Of a stretch of 64,000 nucleotides of DNA, positions 1 through 12,300 are shown one piece after another. Below the pieces are notes generated by a model, which saw only the letters and a list, made by a program, of their open reading frames with translations, ran no database searches and was not told the origin of the DNA. This stretch comes from Nemopilema nomurai (Eukaryota; Cnidaria; Scyphozoa; Rhizostomeae; Rhizostomatidae). How positions within the stretch are numbered: position 1 is the stretch's first letter; each line of letters opens with the position of its first letter. The position numbers and the translations under genes were made by a program. Location: positions 1,123,820-1,187,819 of the forward strand of contig ML133493.1 of NCBI GenBank assembly GCA_003864495.1. Direction: 5' to 3'.

Positions 1-423
1 GAAACAAAGTGGAGGAAATGCAGTGGTCGGTGGTTTAGTCCTTCCTTTCACATTCAGTTGATACTTTCAAAAGGCCCTGCCGGGATGTATCATCCATCTA
101 ATTAACTGTATTTATTAATGTTATTAAATACTACTTACTAGTCGTTGACTAACAAGCAAGGACTAATTTCGGGAGGATCAAGAGCCCGGCTTCGTAGGGA
201 TGCAGAATTTTGGATTGATGGGAAGTAAAGTTCGCTTTATGGTTAAATCTCTTCTTTCACGAAGAAGCTGCTCTAAGTTTCAAGATGTTCTTCTAGAGAT
301 TTCCAAATTCTCCGAAAATATAAGGCATCTTGCCCTGTCTAAAGTTTTGCATTGACATGCAAATACTAAACAACTATCCATGGCATCTTCCACTGCAATG
401 GTTCATGCCTCCTTGCTTGCAGT

Positions 424-556
424 CGAGGGGCATTTCACTCTTGCAAATAGCGTACGAGATTTCCACGGAAACAATAGGATTTCTAGGGTTTTTTGATAAC
501 ACAATAGGATTTTCACAAAATGTGTACGAGACTTTTTCGGAGTGATTTGCCCCTCG
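424..556 (+). mobile_element. MITE-like element, copy 1
   Basis: About 133 bp with imperfect terminal inverted repeats. The left end reads CGAGGGGCATTTCACTC and the reverse complement of the right end reads CGAGGGGCAAATCACTC. A second copy lies in inverted orientation at about 8167-8269 and shares the interior, including GCAAATAGCGTACGAGAT and CAATAGGATTT. Copy 1 has an internal duplication of the CAATAGGATTT segment, which accounts for most of its extra 30 bp. There is no coding capacity, so this is a non-autonomous element or its remnant. No clear target-site duplication could be assigned. Confidence 0.55.
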
Positions 557-2128
557 CCTACAGTGATACTTTATCGAGATATCGTTGCTTTTACCAGAGC
601 ACAACTCATGAAATGGAATGTGTTCCCGTTCTTATTACCTTCAGCAACGTCGCATAACTGCATGTCAGTACTTGTGGCTCATGGGAAAAGGCAACAACCA
701 GCTCACAGCTCGAAGCTGTTAGTGAGCTCTTGAGAGTGGAGTCGTCACCTTTTTAAAGAGTTTTGAAAATTCTGACAAAGATGCCCGTGCGTGCCTTTAT
801 CTGCTGCAGCCAATCACATGCCGTGCACGATGCTGGCAAGCTCTAAAACTGCTGGAATGTCATGAAAAGATGCTGCTTTTGCAGTTTTCGCCAATTATTT
901 TTAGAAATGGCTTGGTTTCTTTTTACAATAGAAACATTGGTATGTTCGTATATCGATACATACATATACATATACTGAATAGCTTGTGCCGACAGACACA
1001 AGATAAAAAGGGGGTAATGTACCTTTTTAGCCCCCTATTCTTTAGTGACACCCCTGAAGTTGCTTCCAACTGAGTGCGTCACTGATGAAAAGATCACAGG
1101 AGCGTATATTGGGGATGACGTGAAAGGGGATGACGTGATATTTTGAATCAATGCGGAAATTTCCGTAATTTCTATTCAGCATTTGATTCTATTGTTGTAA
1201 TTGGATGTAATTTGTCACGAAAAGCAGATTTAGGCTATTCCTATTTTACATAAAACTATTAACAAAACGGTGTGTCTCCATTTTTGGTCTTGTTTTTCTT
1301 TTCTGGGTTGTTTAAAGCGGAGTGGTTTGAAAACGGTGCAACAACAGCAACAACAAAAAACAGACAAAGGACATTTCAAAATGGAGATTTTGCAGGGTCG
1401 AGATTGGAGCCAATGCGAAAATTTCTAGAGCAACGCAAATGTTCTTGCTATTAACCAAATTTAAACATCAGCAATTTAGAACGGTTCTGATTTCCGAGGA
1501 GTGTGGCTGTCTGGTATACCCAGCGACTGAGACAGGAAGACAACCAATTAGCCATAAACCACCAATGCTGTAAGAGTCGTCTTTGGCCAGTTGGAGTGGA
1601 CAGTTGGAGTGGCCAGTACCAGCCAGCCAGCCTTTTCGGGGCAGTTCGGCCAAAGTACATCGAGTCATCACATTTGAAGTACGACTGACTCACCACAAAA
1701 TACTTGAGCACATGACAGCTGGCTTAAAAATGGACAAGACAAACGGTTTTTGTCATCTCACCATATATCGCTAAAAACTGTAGACTTCACTTGAATATGG
1801 TGAAGTAAGAGTTTTCATTGATCAGGGCTGAAATGTCATTTCCGCACTAACTCCACAAAGATCCATTCAGTATGAAATTTTTCCACATAACCCTGCATAG
1901 GAAAGATATCAAGCCCAGGACATCACTAACCATTCTTCTGAAAATTGAGACTGGGCGACAAGAGCAGAAAGTCTTTCCATTTGCAAAACGCATTTTAGCG
2001 ACATCACACAATACCATGATGGGAGGGGGGGGGGGGGGGGAGTTTATTAGCTGATTTAGAAAGGCCAGGTAATATTCGAGCCAGTGAAAACAAAATGACA
2101 ATATACACCTTTCATCTTCATTTTATCA

Positions 2129-2134
2129 TTTATT
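2129..2134 (-). other. Candidate polyadenylation signal of the PP2C gene
   Basis: TTTATT on the plus strand is AATAAA on the minus strand. It is the first such hexamer I see downstream of the phosphatase stop codon at 3365. It would imply a 3' UTR of about 1.2 kb. No transcript evidence is available, so this is inference from one hexamer. Confidence 0.25.
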
Positions 2135-3364
2135 TATGGGCACCCATCCAATCTTGAAGTATTTGCACGAGGAGAGATAAGAAACATCGTTGCCGATTTA
2201 GGATGGACAGAACTCGTGGTTCCTAAGGATGTCACAGTGTGCCATTATCATCTGCCAGGCCAAAGAGTGTCAAACATTTCTCATGGTGTCAGGGCCCCAA
2301 ACGCTCTCCACCAGAGGTGACGTAAATTAAACAGTGACATGCCCCCTTGCTTCACTTAAGTGAGGATGCCATTTTAAAAGCATTGTATCGAAGAACGAAG
2401 ATTTTTATGAATGTTGTTCGTTGCAAACTGCGCTGATCAGGCTATCACTAGTTTAAAACTGAAAAGCAAGTTTACAATGTGCAGTTTTTCTGTTCTGATA
2501 TTCTAAAAACAAAAGTGTCACTGGCAAGAATATATTACTCAAAATCTTCGAATCAGGTCCAAATCAAATCTTCGATTAGAAGACAGATTTAAGCCAAAAG
2601 CAGTAGTCCAATACGGACCTCAGCAACGAAATTAAAATACAGAAGAATCTGAGCATTTAGTCTCGAACTGAATCACATGAACATTAATAGAGGTCATTGA
2701 CGGCCAAGCCTAAAAGTTTGAGCAACAAGAAGCGCACAGACGGGGAAAGCTTTGACTATAAGACAAGTGGCACATCAAATACGTCCATACAATGGATCAC
2801 ACATCACGAGTTGCAAAATTGCTCAAAGAAGGAAGTGTTCAAGAAAGTTATCACTAGCACCAGGGCCTAAAACTGAAGTGAAAGGCGAAATTGACGTCAT
2901 CACAGGTATTGAAAAGTACACTCACGTGATCACCACAGGTGGCTCATACTAATAATGCTGATACTGAAGGTATAAACACTGGGTCTTGGTAGCATTCGAT
3001 AGGACCGAGGGACAAGGGGTACGTGGAATGAAACACGGATTATGGTTCACGAGAGATGGGATGATTACAAATCAGGTCATCTTCAAAAAAGGGTCCAAGT
3101 AAGGGGAAAGCGGGTACGAAGAGATAATACACACCAAGGGACCTAATTTTAAATACCCATGCCTCGTAGTTCCGTAGCAGAGTGTAGGACTACAATCTAT
3201 AGGGTTGATTATAAAAGTGACAATAGTTGAAGGTGTAAAACCAGCCGAGCCTTTCAGCTATTTACAAATATCCTCGAAATTATGCGTGCTGTATCCAAAG
3301 ACCAAATGGGAATATTAAACATTATTAAAACTACCGATTCTGTTTTTCTGGACAACCAACAGCC

Positions 3365-6300
3365 TCATTCTCCGTTCTCCGTGGAAGGGGATTGCTCCGC
3401 TTTGACGTCGGGCGGCCTGGCGCATTTCTTGGCAAGGTCTTCGTAAGGACTGCCGTTTAGCAAGCAGATAAGGATGACAGTCATATTGTCACACCCAAGT
3501 CCGCCCATCTGACAATCGGGGGCGAGACAGTGGCTCAAGAGGGCTTCGCAGATCTGAAAAGAGAGATATCTTGTTACCATAAACAAGCTAAGGGGCACTT
3601 TACGGCTGTTAATTGTCAAGAATGGGGTGTTTAGTATGGTTCAAAACAATAACAGAGATGCAGAGATGCTAAGTGCAGAAACCCAATGGCAGTGACCAGT
3701 TATTTTTCAGGGGTATTTGGGGCTCCAAGAGCGGAAAAGCGGTCAAACCATGACAAAAGGAGGCAAGCCGGAATTATGGGAAGAACGTGAGGAGGAGAAC
3801 GATAAAACACGATCGTGGTCAGAATAAGCTTCCACGAATCATAATTTCCGCCCTCTTACAATGTCAAGTGGGTGTAAATCTATCGTTGTAAATCATTGGA
3901 TACTCAATATTCTCAATAGTGAACGCAAGCACTCCCACCTTCAGATACTAAAACTCTTTCCGTGTTATGTGTGAATCATACCCCCCCCCCACCCAAAAGC
4001 TCTTCTCAGAGCCGTTTAGTTGGAGGAAGAAGGAGTTTGTTGGATCACGCATTCTGATGATGCAAACAGCAATCGTGATTTTTCCGACTTACTTTAGGCA
4101 GCGCATGCGTATTGCAGTTCCCGCACCTGCGACAACCCAGTTAAGAAAGATTTGACCACACGCTTTTTCTTTTATAAGAAACCAAGCTTGGGTTCTAGTA
4201 CCAAATTTTCTTAATTTTTCACTAGTTTCTAGTACTAAAATTTTCTTAAAAGTTTCTTATTTTTAGATAAACATCAAATTTTGCGCCTTCCTTGCATATT
4301 AATTGTATTAAAGTTTATAACACAACAGTAAAATTTGATATCGTATCTCTTGTTCATTATTCTTATGGAAACAGGGGTACTTTTTATCGAGACACCCGGT
4401 ACAGTGTGCTTAAATTGTTGTATTATTTTCGTATTATTACCGAGACACCGTATTATTATTTTCCTGCTCGGAAAGTCATCTTATTTTTTTGGAGTTTCTT
4501 AAATAATACTGATTTAGTTCAAAAAGTTCCCTAAGTTTTTGGGGCTCTAGTACAAGGTTTCTTATAAACCGGTTTCTTATCATAAAAAAGTGCATGAAAC
4601 AAAGTGCGTTGCGAAACATGTTTGTTTAAAGTGCACAGGCAAAATTCAGCCTTTAACAAGCCAGTTCTTCAGCATGCATTTGAAATCCATTTCAAGAAAA
4701 TCGGCTCAAATTGACATTAACAGCCACGGTATTAGAAGGGTTTCGTAAATCTTTAACTGGGCCGGCTTTTTCACGGCAGAAGTGGAGCTACCTCTCAAAT
4801 TTACAAAAGAGTTCTCGAAATTTTTATTGGGTTTAAAATTGTCGGGAAAGAGAGGTTCTGACACATGGACAACGACAAGATAACAAGTACTCTCTGTCTG
4901 TAGCCATGACTGTGTCCTGTTTTGAACTTGGTAGTTAATTAGTGAATTAGTGAATTAGTTTACAGAACAGTACCTCTAATGCATTAATATTGTATACAAG
5001 AAACAAAGGAAACAAAAAGAAACCAAAAGGGACAGAAGTAACAAAAAGACTGATCTGCCACAGGATAGGGCCGGCAGAAAAGACCACTGTCCAGAGACAG
5101 CTGTGCCGTGCCTGTTTGTCCCATTAAAAAGACCGGTCATGGTACATGGGTCAAATGCTTGCAAGCAGCATTTCTAACAATCGCATAAAAGACTTCCACA
5201 TCAATACTGCCGAATGAGTAGATGAGAAAGAAGTTTTTTAAATTACAATACTTGAAAAACCAATCTATGAAACATTGGCAACGACCATTATGACCGTATT
5301 TCTGTTGACTTCCATTGTCGAATTGATTTCTATCATTTCTGTTGACTTCCATTGTCGTATTGATTTCTATCATTTCTGTTGACTTCACAGCTACAATTCA
5401 ATCCTGCTCCGAGCAAAGAAAAGCAACAGGGGCAAAAGGGGTTAGTATTCAACCATTGGCACAGAGAAGGAAGGCTTTGGAGGCTTAGACAAGCTTATGC
5501 TGAGGCCCCGGGGCGTTCGATTTTCTCAAATAATAAATTGTTCTTATTTAAAAACATGACAAATGGCAGATCATTTGAAGGGACAGCCACATTCTCGGTT
5601 TCAAGGTAATGAAGCAACTGTCCTATTGGGAAAAGAGAAGGGTACGTCCTCTTGTCATAAGAAATCGGCTAAAAAACAAGTTTAGTAAATGATTGCTCGA
5701 CGGATGTGGGGATGTTTCAAGTTCACAACACGGTAGTCATGACTTCACTATCTAAGCCAACCGAGGAGATAACAAATGGGATAAAACGGGAAATTCGCCT
5801 TTTCAAGTTTAACCTGGTTATGATTTGATTATTGTATTTGAATGCTCGTCAACTATTCACAAAACCTTTTAATGGGAACATTGCCAAAAGTTCTAACAAA
5901 ACTTGTCTTTCGCAAGATAATGCACCTTCTGAAATCTGCTTTCGCGAATGCAGTAAAGTGGGCAGGTTATTAGTATCCTTAAGGACCACATGAAGAAGCA
6001 TTGGATGCATATACCATGCACGTTTTCTGATCAAATAGTTTAAATGCCCGTTTACATTGCAGTTCACCTTCGTATAGCTACTCTGAAGTCGTTTCAAACA
6101 GTCATGCTTTTTTCAAACACGATTTCGTTTTGCTTCTCATTGCATCAAACAATCCTCCACAAAATAAATGCGTGCCGGAAGAATGAAAATTTCAACCTTA
6201 CGATAGGAATATTTCTGTCAGACTTTCAAAGTTAATGGACGCACCAGAAATTGTTTCATATTGTTGGATTTCCTACTGTGTAATGGGAATTTTCAACGTC

Positions 6301-9300
6301 CCCTTATTGTTCACGTTCCAGCTGACAGCAAACGATAGAGTTAGGAATAGCAACGTCACAAGTCGGCCCAGTTGCTCAAAAAGGGAATGAGTCACAGTTG
6401 CTATTGGGTGTTTAATCAATTTAACCATGTTTAATGATGTCAACTTCTGGTGGCTCTTGCGTAGAGTGAAAAACAGTGAGCGAGTGCTCGGTACAATTCT
6501 CTACGATCAATAGAACGGATGTGACTCAGCGACCCGGCCAACGATACTAGGCCATTATATAGCTTGAAATTAAGGTCAAATCTAAGCTTTCCCTTGCATT
6601 AGGCTTTTTATTAATGGGATTTCTCATGGGAAACAACCAGCATCCAAATGACCATTGTCAAAACATTTCAATCTTGTTGGACGATGTCGACGAATTACAG
6701 TGCATCCAACAGTTGGCCTTTCGATTACATCATTTACTTTCTATTTGACATTTTCTTGGGAAAAATTGATAATTTGATAAATATAAATTCGTCATCAAGG
6801 GTTACATTAACTTGGGCGTCAATCATCGCATGTTAAAATAATCTAAAAAACATATAGACTTATCAACACAGCGAGACTATTTACATTGCCTTGAAGAAGA
6901 GCAAAGTGAGGCTGCAAATATTAGGTATTTTGATAAAGGCTGTGCCTTCGCGTTGCGTAAATGTACAAAATGACAAACGTATTTGGGAAAGTGGTGCGTC
7001 GAAACTAAATCTTGTCGAAATTATGTCTGAACTCTTTAGTTGCCTCGATAACGAAGGCACTGATGACTGAATACGAAAAGGCCGGAGATTTAATCATAAT
7101 CTTGTTATTGTCTCTATGATAGTTTCGAACCAACAACACGAACCACCAGCGTTGTAATGCACACAACCGCAAAAGGAAATCTCTGAATAAGGCTTTGGCG
7201 ATACGAAGCAGCAGAAAACGATCTGAGCAGCACCATAATGGTATCCTTGAATCAATCGAATTTCGTCGAAACCTCAACCACCAAGTCCGCTTTAATTTGA
7301 TTTTCTAATGTTAGTCATTTCATCCAGCTCAAGCAAACAAAAACGCTTGTTGAATGTGACAATACGTAACGTTTCCCATAGCCGTTATCGTCCCAAACAG
7401 GACAGTTTCGGAATACCATGAAAAGTAGTACTGGGATTTCTTTAGTAGACAGAGTCGACAGGATTTCTTTGCTTCTCTATCTATTAATTCATTACAATTT
7501 CCCCTCTGTGTTAGAACTGCGGTAAAACTTGAAATACGAAAAAGTCGCTTACAGGTGCACCCTGAAATCGTAGAAACGTGATAACTGGTGATTATGCCTT
7601 TTCCAAGTTCATCTGGAAACATGTTCGATCGTTCTTGGTGTGCATGGAAAATGTATTTAAACTTTTCAATTTCAAAAATTGCCTGGTTGTGGGATGGTTT
7701 TGCCCCTCTATCGAAAGAATCACTAAAAATTCATGAAGCCAGCTTTTGACACTCTCAGGGCTAGCCCATTTAACAAATTTTGGTACGTGATACATTTGTG
7801 CACCAAACAATCTTCGTTTTCAGAAACCAATTGTGCCAAGTGTGTTAACAACCTCGCAAAAGCGAAGTGATTTTCGTCTCTTGTCAAAGAGGTGAAAATA
7901 ATAGTTTGAAGTAATAAGAGTATAATAGTGAATAAATAGGCGTGTAATAATGCATTATGTAAAGAACCCTGGTCAGCTTTGCCCCACAAGTGCGATTTCT
8001 TGAATAAGGCAAACAAGCAGGATTTGTCTATGCTGACATTTTCAATTGTACAATATGATAAAAATCAAAAATCGAATTTAATGTCGCTTTAGGGTGGTTC
8101 ACTTATTACACAAACTTGGAAAAGAGTTGGCTAAAATCAACGCGCGTTTTGGTACATTACTTTGTGTGAGGAGCAAATCACTCTAAGAAAATCTCGTACA
8201 CCTTTTGTGGAAATCCTATTGTTTTAGGGAAAATCTCGTACGCTATTTGCAAGAGTGAAATGCCCTTCGACTTTGTGACAATACTTATTTTGCAATCATG
8301 TTTATTTCCATCCACAGCATTATAAATAATTATTATAAAATTTTAGACATTGGAGAGCTCGAATACGATTCATGGATTTTTATCATTGATATGGCATGTC
8401 AAATAGCCACCTGGCTGCCAAAGGGATGAAGAAACGAGGATAATTTTGGTGGAGGAAAGGCCACAGCACAAATGAAATTGCCTAATTCTTACAGCTGCTT
8501 CAAGTGGTCAAGTGGACAAAAGTAAGGCCAGTATTTCATCAATGCAGTCTACCCGGAAGCATAAATCACAGCAAATGCTCGTGTATGATGGGTTATTCTT
8601 GGTAGAAGCACGTCGAAGTAAGAATAGCCTGATGATTGACTCATTAGGCGAGTAAATGCATGAAAATATTAGCAACTAATTAGCACGGTCGCGTGCCATG
8701 AATAGACATCTGGGAGGTAATTGAGAAGCGATTGCTCCTCCTAGGAAATAAAGTCTGGCTTTGATTACTTACTCAAAATTCATCAATCAAAGCTTCATGC
8801 TGAAAATTACCAGGGAAATTTCTTTGCAAACGCTTTCACTTCTTCAAAGAAAAGTCTACTAATTCCAACATCACACGATTCTTCTGTTTGAGAAATTTCC
8901 AATTTGTACAGAACAGGCTTTAAAGGGTTGAATTGCTGAAAGATTTCACAAATCAAGAATGGAAACAATGAAAAACGCTACCGGCGTCAATGTCTCGAAA
9001 TACTGTATCTGAAAGTTCATTATTTAATTCTTACTGTAATTTTCACAGAATATATTCAAGGCCTTAAAATCATTATGCTCAAAATGTCCACGTTATGTTG
9101 GCTTTGGTGGAGACGCAATTTGTACAAGTTAAATGTGGACGTTTGCATGTCTGTGTGTCTAACCCTGTCTTTTGCCTGTGGATATGCCTATGGAATATCT
9201 CATAAGCATTTGGAATGTCGCATACTTGAAATATTCTGGTAAGAATTCCGTGTGCTTCAAGTCTAGACGAATGTGCATCTGCGCAAAGAACACGTCCAGA

Positions 9301-12300
9301 CATACAAACTTAGGATCTATAAATGACATTTGGCACTCTCTGTCGTGAATTAGCGACAAGAGGGTGAGAACGGATGGATTTGGCACAAAGACACTTGGTG
9401 ACCTCAACCAAAATGGAAAAGCGGACAGAGAAGTTAAGATAAGGCTAAAGCCGAAATAGTAAAACAAATTATATAATAACTGATAAATTTTCATGGAACA
9501 TTTTTAATGTTCGTGTTAATTTGAAGAATTTTGAAATCTTCGTTGTTTTGTCTATTCTGCCTTCCCCTAGTGGGAATGTGGAGTGAATCGTCGACGGCCG
9601 GAGTATTCTCGATTATAGCTTGATCGTTTGCTAAACTCTCGTGCATACTCTTTAAATAATCCAGAAGAATATGATCCATCCGGGACTCGATATTCACATC
9701 GAAGCATATTTCTATTTCCACTATAAAAACTCGCATTCTAAATGTCCCGCATCAAAACCATTTTGCTTCACAAACGGGGTTGCACTTGCCAAGGTATCTT
9801 TGACATAATAAAAATAGTCAAATAAAAAAATAATCATGCGGCTATTTCAGAATCCAAGAAACAAAAAGTAAAAATGTAAAACGTATCATTACAAACAATA
9901 ACGCAAGCAATATTCTATCCATTACCAAGTTGTATAAAGAAGAATAAAAAAGAACAGATCTAGGATGGTCTAAAGGAAGTTCGTTCACTAATACTCGTCC
10001 ATTCAGCCAGCTTTGCTAAAATGTTTGCTAAAAGCTATAAATTATGTTGTAGATTTATCTGCATTTCTATTCTATTCTTGTTTTGTTTGCAAAGGCAATG
10101 TGTCCTTATTTAACGTTGTTGAATGGGAAAAAGTTGGATGAGGCCAGTGCTCAAGGCAATCTTCAATCGACCTGAGTCGGAATCCTTACCAAAAAAATTA
10201 GTGCCGGAATTCTGATTAAAGATCTTGGTGATGTCATATCTTCACCAAGGCGAAACAACAGTTCCTGTTCAGAATGGAATGGATAATGGCAGCGAAATAA
10301 AACATTTCTCGAAACATTAAAAATGGGAAGCTTCAAGGAAAGTTTTTAGCATGGGAGATTTGAAAGGCATAGCACACGATGCAAATGGGGGCAATGATGA
10401 AAATGAGGGTTACAAAAGTAATGACCCTTTGAATGACGTTGTAAAGAAGGGTGCGGGAGATTAAAATGTTCTCGTTTTAAGTTTAACAGAACAAATTTTG
10501 CAAGCGATAAATCTAAACGCTTCACTCTCAAATCAGAAACTGATATACAAAGGTGACCACGAACACGAAACCAAAACTGGCAAAAAAACTCAACAACGCC
10601 CAGCGATTAATCAGAATCTTCACTGAAAGTGGCATCGGTTCAATTGCAATCCGACGAGAAGAAAAATTCGTTTTAGACTCAGTAGTAATCAGGCATATTT
10701 GATGGGGTGGCGCATTTGCTAGAATTCTTCAAGCATTGTACATCCTTTCCTTTAAGCAAACATTTAAAAAGCACAGACTACAGAATAGCAAAGGTTGATG
10801 TTACAGTAAAACAAGATGGGGAAGTGTTCGATCTTTGGCACTTCTAGTCGGAACAATTGGCGAGAAATAGTGTTAAATGCTGGACACAGAACTTTTATTC
10901 TTTTTCGGACTGTTCGGCTTTCACAAGAGAGAGATCAAAGTTAATCACCGTTCTGTCTTTAAGTAAATGTTGTCTTTTACGAAATATATTGAATTGGTAA
11001 TATAGAAGTAAAGAGCAAGGTAGCCCTAGTTTGTGCCCAGTTAACCAATCGAAAAGCTAGCAGACATCAATGAAATGAAATGTATCGAGTCTCCAAAGCG
11101 TTACCTATATACTTTATGTGACGTACATTTAAGATGGAAAAGGACCCTTCCCTGAAGTTTTCATCAAAATGTGAAAGGAATTTTAAAATCAAGCCTAGTA
11201 AATGACTGATTTGAAGACTTGATCCGGCACCTGTCAAGTCTTGCTGGGAGGATGTAGGGACACAGGTCTCGTTGACACAAATAGAAGTGAATAATCGTCA
11301 AATAAAGCACAGGAAAACGCCACAAAACAGTGCAAAAACGCAGTTCCTCTTCCAATATCGGCAGTTTTGGTGCAAATAGCTTTGAACAAGACAGAATCGT
11401 TGCACGGATTAACGCACAACAAGCAACGTAGTTAGCAGGCGATTAGGAAGAAGTTGACGAACAGGAAGAAGAGACAATGACGAACCAAGAATAGAGCCTC
11501 GGCGTATGGCAGATGACGTAGGCAAGGCCGTGACGTCACCTACCCGGAACTGCCTTGAGATGTTGCAAACATTGGTCGACCACAGACAACGTATCCCGTC
11601 ACAATATGAAGTTACACCATCGACCAGGGTATAAAAACTAAAATATTAAAACCCACTATTCGGGCCAATTGAACGGCACCCCAAGGCGCATACTCTTGTT
11701 GGGTGAAACGAGAGACACACACTTGGACTGACTTTCGTAACACTGGTAATTTCATTCCTGTTACAAAATGGTCGCGATAAATATTGCTTTCTAAAAAGTC
11801 TCAGATTCGGCGAGATGCCATGAGTGCTTTTTGACAAAAGACCTTAACTGCCTCAACGGAAAGCGTTTTTGTCTTTCAGTAAAACTACGGAAAAATAGAG
11901 AGCACGTATCAAGGCTTTATGGCCACTGTGAATGGCTAAAGATGCTTCAAATCACTATGTTCAAATTAAACCGCAAAGCCTCATGTTTCGCTTCAGAGCT
12001 GACAGGAAAAGAAGCAATTTATAGTCTGTGAGGTAAACGCAAACGCCGACTTGTAAGTTTACCTGGCCAAGTCTATGAAAAGCAAGAAGCAGGCGCAAAT
12101 AGAAGACTGAGGTGCAAGTTCCTTTTAGTCCCATAGGCGCCTTTATCTAGCCATCCGGTTGGGCAGTCAAATTATAAAACTAATAGAGACTTAAGGTATA
12201 AATTATAGAAGAAATATAGAATTCTCTCGATGGGATCCTAGATACAAGATAAGGCAAAAAACACAGCTCTCTTTAAACACTAATGCACAAGCTCATAGCT

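Larger units (their letters stand above)
1..3364. other. Region downstream of the PP2C gene, no gene recognised
   Basis: No ORF here has a recognisable domain or a convincing exon with splice signals. The right part, from about 2130 to 3364, may be the 3' UTR of the minus-strand phosphatase, because the first minus-strand AATAAA after its stop codon lies at 2129-2134. The stretch also holds one copy of a small inverted-repeat element (424-556) and a run of 16 G at 2025-2040. Confidence 0.5.

Noticed and set aside
2025..2040. Long G or C runs (also at 3981-3990, 24798-24809 and 30411-30421)
   Set aside because: These are ordinary homopolymer runs whose length is uncertain in sequencing. No G-quadruplex pattern of repeated short G runs was seen.
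10223..10250. Small inverted repeat CTTGGTGA...TCACCAAG
   Set aside because: An 8-bp stem in AT-rich sequence is expected by chance, and nothing around it suggests a terminator or RNA gene.
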